A DNA stretch of 64,000 bases from positions 310,001 to 374,000 of the forward strand of contig NZ_JAUSSR010000005.1 of the NCBI RefSeq assembly GCF_030812475.1. The letters are read 5' to 3'. The DNA is from Pseudomonas lini. Lineage in GTDB: Bacteria; Pseudomonadota; Gammaproteobacteria; Pseudomonadales; Pseudomonadaceae. Positions 16,869-30,047 of the stretch are shown one piece after another. The notes below the pieces were generated by a model. The model made no database searches and was not told where the DNA came from. It saw nothing but the letters and a program-made list of their open reading frames with translations. Positions within the stretch are counted from its first letter, which is position 1; every line of letters begins with the position of its first letter. The position numbers and the translations under genes were made by a program.

Positions 16869-16962
16869 CCTGTGGGAGCGGGCTTGCTCGCGAAAGCGGT
16901 GGGTCAGTCGCCATCGATATTGAATGTGCCGGCCTCATCGCGAGCAAGCTCGCTCCCACAGG
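16869..16962. repeat. BIME: inverted REP pair, copy 3
   Basis: CTGTGGGAGCGGGCTTGCTC faces CGAGCAAGCTCGCTCCCACAG. The spacer is, in reverse complement, nearly the same as that of the BIME at 3736-3840 (shared GGGTCAGTCGCCATCGATAT), so both derive from one mobile unit in opposite orientation. Confidence 0.85.
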
Positions 16963-16981
16963 GTTCGTGCCTGGTAGACGT

Positions 16982-17992
16982 TTATGCCCCCCAGCGCAGC
17001 AACCCCAGCACCAGCACGACGAGGAACACCGTCTCCCCGAGCATCAACAGGATGGGCTTGATGCCCACCGCCGCCAGCTCCTTGAGTTGGGTCTTCATGC
17101 CCAGGGCGCTGATGGAGACCACCAGGCACCAGCGCGACAATTCATTGACCGACCCCTGCACCACCGGGGCTATCCATCCGGTGCTGTTGATACAGGCCAA
17201 TATCAAGAACCCGACGGCGAACCATGGCAGCAGCGGCGGTCGCTTGCCGGCCGGGTCGGCGCCCTGCAGGCGGGTAATCATCGCGGCGCAGACGATCACC
17301 GGCAGCAGCATGGCGACCCGCATCAGCTTGACCACCGTCGCCGTATCGCCGGTCTCGGTCGACATGCTGTAGCCGGCACCGACGACCTGGGCGACATCAT
17401 GGATGGTCGCGCCGAGGAACACGCCCGCCATTTGCGGCGACAACGCCAGCCAGTTGGCGATCATCGGGTACACAATCATCGCCAGGGTAGACAGCGCCGA
17501 GACCCCGATCACCGTGAACAAAGTCGCACGCTCTTTCTGCGGATGGTTGGGCAATGCCGCCGCCAGAGCCAACGCGGCCGAGGCACCACAAATCGCGGTC
17601 GCCCCACCGGTGAGCATGCCGAACAATCGCTGGAAGCCCAGGGCCTTGGCGGCGACCACCGACACGCCGATGGTCACCACCACCACGATCACCACCAGCG
17701 CCACAGGCTTCCAGCCCAGCGCCGCCATCTGTTCGAGGGTGATGCGCATGCCCAGCAGCGCCACGCCGATGCGCAACACGGTGCGTGCGGTAAACTCGAT
17801 GCCGGCCTTGCAGGCACTGTCGCCGGCCAGGAAATTCAACGCCATGCCCAACAGCAACGCGAACAGCATCACCGGCGCGCCGTAGTGCTCGGACAGAAAG
17901 GACGCCGCGGCGGCCACGATCAGGCTGACGATAAAACCGGGCGCCAATTCGCGCGTTCGGCTGTGGATACGGGTGAGAGCAATGGCGCTCAT
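16982..17992 (-). CDS. YeiH-family (UPF0324) putative sulfate exporter
   Basis: A 336-residue inner-membrane protein with about ten hydrophobic segments, of the YeiH/PSE family. Diagnostic pieces are LLLGMALNF, GIEFTARTVLRIGVALLG, GGATAICGASAALA and GATIHDVAQVVGAGYS. The start at 17992 overlaps the stop of the Rieske gene by ATGA; the longer frame starts inside that gene and is not real. Family members are annotated as sulfate exporters on modest evidence. Its place at the end of a catabolic operon with a TauD-type dioxygenase suggests export of an anion made by the pathway, possibly sulfite or sulfate; this is inference. Confidence 0.85.
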   Translation of the reverse strand: MSAIALTRIHSRTRELAPGFIVSLIVAAAASFLSEHYGAPVMLFALLLGMALNFLAGDSACKAGIEFTARTVLRIGVALLGMRITLEQMAALGWKPVALVVIVVVVTIGVSVVAAKALGFQRLFGMLTGGATAICGASAALALAAALPNHPQKERATLFTVIGVSALSTLAMIVYPMIANWLALSPQMAGVFLGATIHDVAQVVGAGYSMSTETGDTATVVKLMRVAMLLPVIVCAAMITRLQGADPAGKRPPLLPWFAVGFLILACINSTGWIAPVVQGSVNELSRWCLVVSISALGMKTQLKELAAVGIKPILLMLGETVFLVVLVLGLLRWGA

Positions 17993-18315
17993 GGCGCGGA
18001 CTCCTCGGAAACGATGACGATAAAGGCCTGGCCGTCGATGATCTCGACCGGGTAATTGGCGACTTTGACAGCCGTGGAATTGAGCAGGTAACCGCTGCGC
18101 AGATCGAAGCGCAGGCCATGGGCGCAGCACTGAATCACCCGCCCCTGAAGGCGTCCGCCACACAGCGAGGCGCCCTGGTGCGGGCAACTGTCGTCGATGG
18201 CGTACAGGTCCCCTTCGACGTTGAACAGCGCCAGGCTTCTGTCATCGAATTCGAACAATGCACGGCCGCCCGCCGGTGGGTATTTGCTCGCAGGCACGGG
18301 GATGCGCCGGTTCAT
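17989..18315 (-). CDS. Rieske [2Fe-2S] ferredoxin-like protein
   Basis: A 108-residue single-domain Rieske protein. The cluster ligands are in CPHQGASLCGG (C-x-H) and CCAHGLRFDL (C-x2-H). It lacks a partner oxygenase domain, so it should be an electron-transfer ferredoxin or a NirD-like small subunit. The gene overlaps its neighbours on both sides by four bases (ATGA), showing tight translational coupling with the DsbA-like gene upstream and YeiH downstream. No Rieske oxygenase or reductase is encoded nearby; the quinone oxidoreductase at the head of the operon is the only candidate redox partner, and that is weak. Confidence 0.88.
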   Translation of the reverse strand: MNRRIPVPASKYPPAGGRALFEFDDRSLALFNVEGDLYAIDDSCPHQGASLCGGRLQGRVIQCCAHGLRFDLRSGYLLNSTAVKVANYPVEIIDGQAFIVIVSEESAP

Positions 18316-18974
18316 GCAGAGTGGCGCTCTTGACCACTTTCCTTCAGCGCCTGGCTCATGGCTCCGAGCAACGCCACTGCCGGTTGCGCGCCCACCACTG
18401 TCATGCGCCGGTCGAACTGAAAACTCGGCACGCCACTGTTCGCCCCGGGTGATCCGGCAAATGGCGTGGCATCGCCCGTCAGGCAGTCGGCCACGGCCTG
18501 TGCATCAATGCCACAGGAGCGAGCAATCGCGAGCAAGGTCTCACGGCAACCCAGGTCTTCGCCCCTCTGGAAATAAGCGGCGAACAGGCGCTCGAGCAAG
18601 ATGTCCCGTTGAGCCACATTGCCCAGCTCGCTTGCCCGCTGGAACAAACGATGAGCGTCTGCGGTATTGGGCATGGTCGCGATGCGGCCCAGGTCAATGG
18701 CCAGTCCGACCGCCGCAGCCGCCTGCTGTACCTGGGCCAGGCGCGACACCACAGCGTCGGCACTGCCCAGACGCTGGCGATAGAAGTCGGCGAAGGGCTC
18801 ACCTTGTACCGGCAACCGAGGCAGCAACTGCACGCCATGCCACGCCGTGGTGATCTGCACACCCGGGTGGCGACTGCGAAACTGTACCTGTGCATGCTCC
18901 AGTTGACGCTTGCCGATCAGGCACCAGGGGCAGATGAAATCGAAGAACACATCAACTCGTAGACGACCACTCAC
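18312..18974 (-). CDS. DsbA/FrnE-family oxidoreductase
   Basis: A 220-residue cytoplasmic thioredoxin-fold protein with CPWC at residues 15-18 (FDFICPWCLIGKRQLEHA) and a long helical insert, matching FrnE/2-hydroxychromene-2-carboxylate isomerase-like proteins. It has no signal peptide. The C-terminal GVPSFQFDRRMTVVGAQP is the usual cis-proline end of the fold. FrnE-type proteins act as dithiol oxidoreductases or glutathione-linked isomerases; within this catabolic operon an isomerase or thiol-linked step is possible. ATGA overlaps couple it to the MFS gene before and the Rieske gene after. Confidence 0.85.
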   Translation of the reverse strand: MSGRLRVDVFFDFICPWCLIGKRQLEHAQVQFRSRHPGVQITTAWHGVQLLPRLPVQGEPFADFYRQRLGSADAVVSRLAQVQQAAAAVGLAIDLGRIATMPNTADAHRLFQRASELGNVAQRDILLERLFAAYFQRGEDLGCRETLLAIARSCGIDAQAVADCLTGDATPFAGSPGANSGVPSFQFDRRMTVVGAQPAVALLGAMSQALKESGQERHSA

Positions 18975-20299
18975 AACTTCACCTCTAACACCGCTTTACT
19001 CATCGAATCGTGGACTTGCTCGCCTTTGAGCCGGGCAATGTCCTTGTGGTAATGACACTTGGCATAAAAGAACACGGCCGCTGCGGCGAGGCTGACCAGT
19101 GGCACCAACTGGAAAGCCGCGTGCAAGCCGATGAGGTCGGACACCCTGCCGGTGATGAACGGCCCGGGTGCCAGCCCCAGCATGTTGTTGGCCAGGGTCA
19201 GCGTGGCGAACGCCGTGCCGTGGACCGAGTAATGGGTCAGGTTGGCAACCATCGCCCCACATGGCCCGGTCGTGCCGGCGGCAATCAACATGCCCAGGCA
19301 GATCAGCGCCAGTTGCACCGGACCTGGCGGCAGGGCGAACGCCGCCGACAGCAGCAAACAACTGCCCAGGCAATAGGCGATGGCCAGGGCGACCTTGCGC
19401 TCCGGGCAATGGCGACTCAGGCGATCGCTGAGCATGCCGCACAGGATCATCCCTGCACCGCTGCACAGCACGATGATCGCCGCGACGCCGCCCGCCTTGT
19501 CCGTGGGCATGTCGTAATAGCGATTGAGGTAACTGGGCATCCACACGATCACGGTGCCGCCAACGAACAGTTGCAGGCCACTGCCGATGTAGGCCGCGAT
19601 CACCGAGCGGCTGGAAAACAGCGTACGCAATGGCCGCTTGACCGCGGCAGCCGCCTTGTTCGCCGCCAGGGCGGCGCGGCGCGGCGCAATGCGTGCTTCC
19701 TTGACGATGATCGGGTAAAGCACGGCGAGCAGCAGGCCGAACAGCGCCATGCCGGCAAACGACCAGCGCCAGCCGAGCTTGGCGGCGATCGCGCCGCCCA
19801 GTGCCATGCCCAACACCGAACCGAACATCCCGCCCGCCATGAACGCACTGGCCAGGGTCGCACGCAGGTGTTTGGGGAACACCGAAATCACCACCGCGAT
19901 GCCGACGCTGCCATACGCCGCCTCGCCGACGCCGACCATGAAGCGAGCAATGAACATCTGCTGGTAGTCTTGCGCCACGGCACAGCCCAGGGTCGCCAGG
20001 CTCCAGAGCAAGGCCATCAGCGCCAGGCTCTTGACCCGGCCGAAGCGATCCGCCAGCAAAGACAGGGGAAATGTCAACAGGCCGACCATCAGCGCGACGA
20101 TGCCACTGAGCAGGCCGAGCTGGCCGTCGCTCAGGGCCCATTCGCCCTTGAGCATCGGGAACACCGCGTTCAGCACCTGGCGTGACATGTAATCGGAAAT
20201 CAACAGCCCGAACGTCAGCGCAAAGACGATCCAGGCATACGGGCGCGCAACGCCGGCAGCACTGTCGTCATCGTCTGCGGCGATTGGGTGAAAGGCCAT
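18971..20299 (-). CDS. MFS transporter
   Basis: A 442-residue major facilitator with twelve predicted helices. The loop 2-3 signature is LADRFGRVKSLALM, and RFMVGVGEAAYGSVG is the helix 4 motif of spinster/ACS-type organic anion carriers. GAGGAGG gives a strong ribosome binding site at 20299 and the leader contains an Hfq/Crc-type motif. It is in a catabolic operon with BKACE and dioxygenase genes, so it probably imports the pathway substrate. Its stop overlaps the DsbA-like start. Confidence 0.88.
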   Translation of the reverse strand: MAFHPIAADDDDSAAGVARPYAWIVFALTFGLLISDYMSRQVLNAVFPMLKGEWALSDGQLGLLSGIVALMVGLLTFPLSLLADRFGRVKSLALMALLWSLATLGCAVAQDYQQMFIARFMVGVGEAAYGSVGIAVVISVFPKHLRATLASAFMAGGMFGSVLGMALGGAIAAKLGWRWSFAGMALFGLLLAVLYPIIVKEARIAPRRAALAANKAAAAVKRPLRTLFSSRSVIAAYIGSGLQLFVGGTVIVWMPSYLNRYYDMPTDKAGGVAAIIVLCSGAGMILCGMLSDRLSRHCPERKVALAIAYCLGSCLLLSAAFALPPGPVQLALICLGMLIAAGTTGPCGAMVANLTHYSVHGTAFATLTLANNMLGLAPGPFITGRVSDLIGLHAAFQLVPLVSLAAAAVFFYAKCHYHKDIARLKGEQVHDSMSKAVLEVKL

Positions 20300-20324
20300 G
20301 CAGCCTCCTCAAAGCTTTGTTTTA

Positions 20325-20332
20325 TTTTTGTT
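20325..20332 (-). promoter_or_regulatory. Candidate Hfq/Crc (CA) motif before MFS gene
   Basis: AACAAAAA within ATAACAAAAATAAAACAAAG in the mRNA leader, about 25 bases before the MFS start. It matches AAnAAnAA exactly and lies just ahead of the GAGGAGG ribosome binding site. Confidence 0.5.
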
Positions 20333-20391
20333 ATCAAGCGTGTTGCAGGGCAGCGAGCGGGAAGCCGTTGGACTCCCGCTACGCCTGCCGA

Positions 20392-21444
20392 TCAGCCGCG
20401 TTGCGGCACACCTTTGTGCCCAGCCCTGCGGTTGGGGGCCATGCCGTTGGCCAGCAGCGTTTCTTCGATGCTCTGGTACTGCACGCCGATGCGGTAGATC
20501 TCACGGGCTTCTTTGCCGGTGGCGATGTCGCGCCCCAGCTCATGGGCGATGCGCACGGTTTGCCTGATCTGTGCAACCGAGCCGAAACGATCGCCCTTGT
20601 GATCAATGATAGTGTCTTCATTGCCCACGCGCGGGTGCATGCCCATGGCCATCGACATGGTGTTGAACGGCATGACGTTCTTGAGCAGCGACTCGGAGGT
20701 CAGGGTGCAACCGTCCGGCGCGCGGTGGATGAAGTTGAAGAAGTTGAACGGATTGGGGCCATCGAAACCGCCACCGATACCGATCCAGGTCAGGTTCAAC
20801 GGGCCTTTGTAGACGCCCCTGCGTACCAGGCGCTCGAGGGTTTCCAGGGCATGCATGCCGGTCAGCTGGAAATGCGGCTGGATACCGTTGGCCATCAGGC
20901 GCTTGAGGTGCTCGGCGACCCAGGCCGGGCCTGCGGGCACGGTCATCTCACTGTAAGCCGCTTGATACAGGGGGTTGGCCAGGGACGTGCCTTCCAGGTA
21001 CTCCGGGTACAGCAATTCCATGATGTTCATCTGGGTGGTATTGATGGCCACCGTGACCTGATCCGGCTTTGGCGTCAGCTCGGCCAGCATGTGGCGCGTG
21101 TCGTCCGACAGCCACAACGCGGCTTCGCCATCGCTTTCCGGGGCGAAGGAAATCGAACCGCCGACCTGGATGATCATGTCCGGCACGGCTTCACGTACAC
21201 CGGCGATCAACTCGTTGAACTTGGACAGACGCTTGGAACCCTTGCCGTCCAGTTCGCGCACATGCAAGTGCAGGACGGTGGCACCGGCCTCATAACATTC
21301 GACCGCTTTTTGCACCTGTTCGTCCATGGTCAGCGGGATGTCTTCGGGGAAGTCTTCCGGCATCCACTCCGGGCCGTACGGGGCCACGGTGATGACCACC
21401 TTTTCCATGTTTTCCGGGTGCAGGGAATCGTCGAAGAATTGCAT
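20392..21444 (-). CDS. Beta-keto acid cleavage enzyme (BKACE / DUF849)
   Basis: A 350-residue zinc enzyme of the family of 3-keto-5-aminohexanoate cleavage enzyme (Kce), which swaps a beta-keto acid with acetyl-CoA to give acetoacetate and an acyl-CoA. VLHLHVRELDGKGSKR carries the metal-binding HxH, followed by IIQVGGS, and HFQLTGMHALET and MGMHPRVGNED hold further active-site parts. It is longer than the 48672-49604 paralogue (310 residues) and belongs to a different subgroup. A strong AGGAG precedes the ATG. The TauD-like dioxygenase and quinone oxidoreductase upstream probably make its beta-keto substrate. Confidence 0.88.
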   Translation of the reverse strand: MQFFDDSLHPENMEKVVITVAPYGPEWMPEDFPEDIPLTMDEQVQKAVECYEAGATVLHLHVRELDGKGSKRLSKFNELIAGVREAVPDMIIQVGGSISFAPESDGEAALWLSDDTRHMLAELTPKPDQVTVAINTTQMNIMELLYPEYLEGTSLANPLYQAAYSEMTVPAGPAWVAEHLKRLMANGIQPHFQLTGMHALETLERLVRRGVYKGPLNLTWIGIGGGFDGPNPFNFFNFIHRAPDGCTLTSESLLKNVMPFNTMSMAMGMHPRVGNEDTIIDHKGDRFGSVAQIRQTVRIAHELGRDIATGKEAREIYRIGVQYQSIEETLLANGMAPNRRAGHKGVPQRG

Positions 21445-21530
21445 GGGTTACTCCTGTTTTTATGATTGTCGCGCCCACCCGGGGCGTGCCGGGCAGACGT
21501 GTTTACGAGTGCGAATGTAGAGGGGGTCGA

Positions 21531-22379
21531 TCAGTACGTCTTGTCGCCGATGATGCCAGCACGTTCCATCTTGCGATGGCACCGCGGGTAATCCATCACG
21601 GCGTAGTGCTGGGTGCTGCGGTTGTCCCAGATGGCGATGCTGTTGGGCTTCCAGCGCCAGCGCACCTGATATTCGGGGATGTAGGCCTGGCTGATCAGGT
21701 AGCGCAACAACTCGCTCGCGCCCGGGTTGGCGTCCTGGCCGAAACGCACCCGCTCGGGGGTGTGGTAATTGCTCAAGTGCGTGGTGAAGGCGTTGACGAA
21801 CAGCACCTTCTCCCCGGTTTCCGGGTGGGTGCGCACCACCGGGTGCTCGGCATCCGGATACATCGCCTTGAGCGCCAGGCGTTTTTCGATCGGCATGGCG
21901 GCGCCAAAGCTGGCTTCGATGCTGTGACGGGCGCGCAGGTCGGCAATCTTCAATTTCACGTCTTCCGGCAACTGCGCGTAGGCCTCGACCATGTTGGCCC
22001 ACATGGTGTCGCCCCCCACCGGCGGGCACTCTACGCAGCGCAGTACGCAGCCCATGGGCGGCGCCTCGCGCCAGGTCGCGTCGGTGTGCCAGGCGTTTTC
22101 GTAGCGGTCCAGCGGCTGGTCCGGGTCCTTGTAGATGCGCACCAGCCCGGGATAATCCGGATCACTGCCGGCCACAGGATGATCTTCCAACTCACCGAAG
22201 CGCCGGGCGAAGGCCACGTGCTCGGCGCGACTGATGTCCTGATCGCGCAGGAACAGCACCCGATGCTGGAGCAACCGGGCACGAATCTCGGCAAATAGAC
22301 CGTCGTCATGCACCGCATCGGCGAGGTTGACGCCGATCAGTTCGGCACCAATGCTGCAGGTCAATTGTTCGACTTTCAT
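21531..22379 (-). CDS. TauD/TfdA-family Fe(II)/2-oxoglutarate dioxygenase
   Basis: A 282-residue dioxygenase. The iron triad is H-x-D in AWHTDATWREAPP and the distal histidine in DNRSTQHYAV; the 2-oxoglutarate-binding arginine follows in the C-terminal strand (YPRCHRKMER). The start at 22379 is chosen for AAGGAG and the family-like MKVEQLTCSIGAELIGVNL. Such enzymes hydroxylate next to sulfonate, ether or amine carbons and trigger cleavage. The final YeiH exporter in the same operon fits a sulfonate, but other substrates such as a betaine or ether acid are equally allowed by the sequence. Confidence 0.9.
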   Translation of the reverse strand: MKVEQLTCSIGAELIGVNLADAVHDDGLFAEIRARLLQHRVLFLRDQDISRAEHVAFARRFGELEDHPVAGSDPDYPGLVRIYKDPDQPLDRYENAWHTDATWREAPPMGCVLRCVECPPVGGDTMWANMVEAYAQLPEDVKLKIADLRARHSIEASFGAAMPIEKRLALKAMYPDAEHPVVRTHPETGEKVLFVNAFTTHLSNYHTPERVRFGQDANPGASELLRYLISQAYIPEYQVRWRWKPNSIAIWDNRSTQHYAVMDYPRCHRKMERAGIIGDKTY

Positions 22380-22392
22380 GGCTGGCAACTCC

Positions 22393-23373
22393 TTAAATGA
22401 CGAAAATCGACGAGCCCGTGGTCTTGCGTGACTCCAGGTCGCGATGGGCCTGGACGGCATCCTGCAAGGCATAGTGCTGGTTGATCTCGATCTTGATCCG
22501 ACCACTGCCGACATGGTCGAACAATTCTCCGGCCAGGGCGGTTTTTTCTGCCGGATCGGCGATGTAATCGGCCAGCGCCGGACGGGTCAGGAACAGCGAA
22601 CCTTTCATCGCCAGCATCACCGGGTCGAAGGCCGGGATCGGACCGGACGCCGTGCCGACGCAGACCATCAGGCCGCGGCGCTTGAGCGAATCCAGCGAGC
22701 CCGTGAAAGTGTTCTTGCCGACGCTGTCGAACACCACGTTGACCCCCACGCCGTCCGTCAACTCGCGCACGCGCTGGGCGACATCTTCGTGGCTGTAATT
22801 GATGACATGGTCACAACCGTGGGCCAGGGCAATCTCACCCTTGACCTCGGTGGACACGGTGCCGATAACGTTCAGGCCCAACAGCTTGGCCCACTGCGAA
22901 ACGATCAGGCCGACACCACCGGCAGCGGCGTGCAGCAGAATGCTGTCGCCGGGCTTGAAGTCGTAGATGCGACGCATCAGGTACGACGAGGTCAGCCCGC
23001 GCATGGTCATGGCCGCGGCCGTCTCGAAACTGATGGTTTCCGGCAGCTTGATCAGCGGCGCGGCCAGGATCAGGCGTTCGGTGCTGTAGGCCCCCAGGGT
23101 GTTGAGAAACCCGGTATAGGTTACTCGGTCGCCCACCTGCACATTGGTCACCCCCTCGCCAATGGCCTGGACCACGCCCGACGCTTCGACGCCCATGCCA
23201 TTGGGCATCGGGATCGGGTAGGTACCATTGCGAAAATAGGTGTCGGCATAGTTCAGGCCGACTGCCACATGACGCAGACGGACCTGGCCTGGACCGGGTT
23301 CGCCGACGTCGATCTCTTCATAGCGTAGGACGTCGGGACCACCGGTTTCGTAGAAGCGTACGGCGTTGGCCAT
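22393..23373 (-). CDS. NADPH:quinone oxidoreductase, zeta-crystallin type
   Basis: A 326-residue medium-chain reductase without zinc ligands. LHAAAGGVGLIVSQWAK is the nucleotide-binding glycine motif, with VGLNYADTYFRNGTYP and NGMGVEASGVV typical of Qor. It is the first gene of the seven-gene minus-strand catabolic run (Qor, dioxygenase, BKACE, MFS, DsbA-like, Rieske, YeiH). GGAG sits before the start with an AATAAGAA motif between. It may reduce an enone-type intermediate or detoxify quinones. Confidence 0.9.
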   Translation of the reverse strand: MANAVRFYETGGPDVLRYEEIDVGEPGPGQVRLRHVAVGLNYADTYFRNGTYPIPMPNGMGVEASGVVQAIGEGVTNVQVGDRVTYTGFLNTLGAYSTERLILAAPLIKLPETISFETAAAMTMRGLTSSYLMRRIYDFKPGDSILLHAAAGGVGLIVSQWAKLLGLNVIGTVSTEVKGEIALAHGCDHVINYSHEDVAQRVRELTDGVGVNVVFDSVGKNTFTGSLDSLKRRGLMVCVGTASGPIPAFDPVMLAMKGSLFLTRPALADYIADPAEKTALAGELFDHVGSGRIKIEINQHYALQDAVQAHRDLESRKTTGSSIFVI

Positions 23374-23376
23374 TTT

Positions 23377-23384
23377 TTCTTATT
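23377..23384 (-). promoter_or_regulatory. Candidate Hfq/Crc (CA) motif before Qor gene
   Basis: AATAAGAA lies between GGAG and the start codon of the first operon gene, an exact AAnAAnAA match at the place where Hfq/Crc would block initiation for the whole operon. Confidence 0.5.
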
Positions 23385-23518
23385 CTCCAGTCTGTGCAGC
23401 GTCGATTTGCGCTGATTGGACTGTAGGACGCAGCCTGGCGAGCCGCTTTACATCAGACGACAATGGCTTTTCATTTCATGACAGTCGACCATCGGGGCGC
23501 AACGGCGGCACCGCGCGT

Positions 23519-23549
23519 AAAAAAAAACGCCACTCAAACGAGTGGCGTT
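23519..23549 (-). terminator. Rho-independent terminator after the CigR-like gene
   Basis: AACGCCACT-CGTTTG-AGTGGCGTT on the minus strand runs into a nine-T tract. It ends the transcript of the gene at 23634-24104 before the Qor promoter. Confidence 0.85.
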
Positions 23550-23633
23550 ATCCGGTGCGAAAAACCTGACCCGAGACTGTCTTAAACTAAAACAGGGTCC
23601 GGTACATTGCACTGATTCGATTGACCGCCACCC

Positions 23634-24104
23634 TCAATCGAAAGCGCCATTGAGCACTTCATAAATGAGCCCGGTGGCCAGCGCGACCAATATCAGGTCA
23701 GTGCCCGCCTGCTGCCATTCGTAACCATCATAGTGAGGCAGCCTGCCTGCCAGCCGCCCATCGAGTTTTTTCGCGATGCCCGGCGGAAGCGGCTTGCCTC
23801 GGGCCAGGTTTTTTTGAATACCGGGTGGCAGGGCTGGCCCGGGATTCCAGTAGTCGCGGTGTTCGCCAACAATACCCAGGATGTTCGAGCGATTGATGCC
23901 TGGGCCGTGATCGCCGCCGCCTGAATGTTTACCCGTATTGGCGTGTCCACCCTGGTTGCCATGGTCCTGGCTGTTTTGCGGCTTTCCCTTGCCATTCCCT
24001 TGCCCCTTCCCGTTATCAGGATCGGCCAATGCGGGCACTGAAGCGGACACCAGTGCAAGACAGGTGATAGCTGTAATCAACGAGCGAGATCTGAACATAT
24101 CCAT
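23634..24104 (-). CDS. CigR/RcnB-like envelope protein
   Basis: A 156-residue exported protein. Signal peptide ([17 protein letters not shown]), then a low-complexity Gly/Asn/Lys/His stretch ([18 protein letters not shown]), then the RcnB-like core [23 protein letters not shown], and a final hydrophobic helix [15 protein letters not shown]. This is the layout of CigR-family proteins, named for a Salmonella anti-virulence factor; in pseudomonads the role is unknown. It is divergent from the malic enzyme gene, with 88 bases between the two starts. The His/Gly-rich part could bind metal, which is inference only. Confidence 0.8.
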   Translation of the reverse strand: MDMFRSRSLITAITCLALVSASVPALADPDNGKGQGNGKGKPQNSQDHGNQGGHANTGKHSGGGDHGPGINRSNILGIVGEHRDYWNPGPALPPGIQKNLARGKPLPPGIAKKLDGRLAGRLPHYDGYEWQQAGTDLILVALATGLIYEVLNGAFD

Positions 24105-24192
24105 ACTCTCAGAAAGGGGGTATCCCCTGAAATGTAGATGCTCGCTCGTTAGCCTGCTAGGTTCAAGGTCTGCACAACCTGGAGAACTCGAA

Positions 24193-25884
24193 ATGAGCGA
24201 TAAACCAAAACGGCCCCTATATATCCCTTACGCCGGCCCGACGCTGCTGGAAATGCCCTTGCTGAACAAGGGCAGCGCCTTCAACCTGCAGGAGCGGATC
24301 GACTTCAACCTGCTTGGCCTGTTACCCCAGACCACGGAAACCATCGAGGAGCAGGCCACCCGGGTTTACCGGCAATACCAGCTGTGCAGCAGCGATATCG
24401 ACCGGCACGTGTTTTTGCGCGGCGTGCAAGACAACAACGAGACCCTGTTTTTCCGGCTGCTGGAAGATCACCTCGAAGAGATGCTGCCCATCATCTATAC
24501 CCCGACCGTCGGCCAGGCCTGCCAGGAATTTTCCAGTATCTACCGCACCCACCGGGGACTGTTCATCGCCTACCCCGACCTCCATCGCATCGACGATATC
24601 CTGCACAGCGCCACCAAGGACAACGTCAAGGTCATCGTGGTCACCGACAGTGAACGCATCCTCGGCCTGGGCGACCAGGGCATCGGTGGCATGGGCATCC
24701 CGATAGGTAAATTGTCCCTGTACACCGCGTGTGGCGGCATCAGCCCGGCCTACACCCTGCCGGTGGTGCTGGACGTCGGCACCAACAACCCCGACCTGCT
24801 GAACGACCCGATGTACATGGGCTGGCGCCATGAACGCATCCGTGGCGAGCAGTACGACGAGTTCGTGGAACTGTTCATCCAGGCCATCAAGCGTCGCTGG
24901 CCCAACGTGCTGCTGCAGTTCGAAGACTTCGCCCAGGCCAACGCCAACCCGTTGCTGGAGCGGTACAAGGATCAAATCTGCTGCTTCAACGATGATATCC
25001 AGGGTACCGCTGCCGTCGCCGTCGGGACCTTGATCGCCGCCTGCAAGGCCAAGGGCGAAAGCCTGTCCGATCAGGTCGTGACCTTCGTCGGCGCAGGTTC
25101 CGCGGGTTGTGGTATTGCCGAGCAGATCGTCGCGGCGATGATGCTCGAAGGGCTGAGCGACGCCGAGGCTCGCCAGCGCATCTTCATGATCGACCGCTGG
25201 GGCCTGCTGACGGATGACATGGCCAACCTCCTGCCGTTTCAGCACAAGCTGGCGCAAAAGCGCAGCAGCCTGCCGGCATGGGCCACAAGCGAAGGCGATT
25301 TGACCCTGCTGGACGTGGTCAGCAACGCCAGGACAAGCATTCTGGTAGGCGTCTCGGCGCAGCGCGGCCTGTTCACCGAAGAAGTCATTCGTGCCCTGCA
25401 TGCAGGCTGTTCCACGCCGATCGTCATGCCGTTGTCCAACCCGACCTCGAAGATCGAAGCCACTCCCCAGGAAATACTGACCTGGACCAACGGCCAGGCC
25501 CTGGTGGCCACCGGCAGCCCGTTTCCCCCGGTCACCGTCGGCGAGCGCAAGATTGACATCGCCCAGTGCAATAATTCCTACATCTTCCCGGGGATCGGCC
25601 TGGGCGTGTTGGCGGTCATGGCCACCCGCGTCACCGAAGGCATGATCATGGCCGCTTCCCGCGCCTTGGCCGACTGTTCGCCACTGCTGACGGGCAAGGG
25701 TGATGCGGTTTTGCCGCCGTTGAGCGAAATCCAGGAGGTGAGCAAGAAGATCGCCTTCGCGGTGGCCAAACAGGCCCAGGAAGAAGGCAAGGCGTTGCAG
25801 ATCAGTGACGAACGCCTGCACGCGGCGATCGAACGCAACTTCTGGCAAGCCCGTTACCGGGACTATCGTCGCTCCTCGATCTGA
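24193..25884 (+). CDS. maeA: NAD-dependent malic enzyme (decarboxylating)
   Basis: A 563-residue malic enzyme that converts malate to pyruvate and CO2. [17 protein letters not shown] is the malate/metal domain signature, [17 protein letters not shown] and [16 protein letters not shown] hold metal and substrate residues, and [16 protein letters not shown] is the dinucleotide-binding loop. Length and layout match the SfcA/MaeA class. The start at 24193 follows GGAG; a longer frame upstream overlaps the divergent gene and is rejected. It links the TCA cycle to pyruvate when C4 acids are abundant, which fits the dicarboxylate genes elsewhere in the window, though no operon link exists. Confidence 0.95.
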   Translation: MSDKPKRPLYIPYAGPTLLEMPLLNKGSAFNLQERIDFNLLGLLPQTTETIEEQATRVYRQYQLCSSDIDRHVFLRGVQDNNETLFFRLLEDHLEEMLPIIYTPTVGQACQEFSSIYRTHRGLFIAYPDLHRIDDILHSATKDNVKVIVVTDSERILGLGDQGIGGMGIPIGKLSLYTACGGISPAYTLPVVLDVGTNNPDLLNDPMYMGWRHERIRGEQYDEFVELFIQAIKRRWPNVLLQFEDFAQANANPLLERYKDQICCFNDDIQGTAAVAVGTLIAACKAKGESLSDQVVTFVGAGSAGCGIAEQIVAAMMLEGLSDAEARQRIFMIDRWGLLTDDMANLLPFQHKLAQKRSSLPAWATSEGDLTLLDVVSNARTSILVGVSAQRGLFTEEVIRALHAGCSTPIVMPLSNPTSKIEATPQEILTWTNGQALVATGSPFPPVTVGERKIDIAQCNNSYIFPGIGLGVLAVMATRVTEGMIMAASRALADCSPLLTGKGDAVLPPLSEIQEVSKKIAFAVAKQAQEEGKALQISDERLHAAIERNFWQARYRDYRRSSI

Positions 25885-25895
25885 GGCTGCAATGC

Positions 25896-25930
25896 GCTGT
25901 GGGGAGCAAGGGTCACTTGCTTCCCACAGG
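25896..25930. repeat. REP-like stem-loop after maeA
   Basis: CGCTGTGGGGAGCAAGGGTC folds against ACTTGCTTCCCACAG. A single diverged REP unit just after the maeA stop, possibly doubling as its transcript end. Confidence 0.65.
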
Positions 25931-25997
25931 TTTGCATCGATTGTTCCATCAGGCAGATCTCAACAGTTCACGACCAATCGGCATCGCAGCGCAAATT

Positions 25998-29957
<3,960 letters not shown>

Positions 29958-30047
29958 TCCATTGGCCCTCGCGAATCCCTTGATTCAATGACAAAAGTCC
30001 TCGACCTGCTTTCCTACGGCGAGCCTGGTCTGCGTTCCCGAGTGCGC

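Noticed and set aside
24322..25848. Long minus-strand open frame opposite maeA
   Set aside because: Shadow of malic enzyme in a GC-rich third-position pattern.
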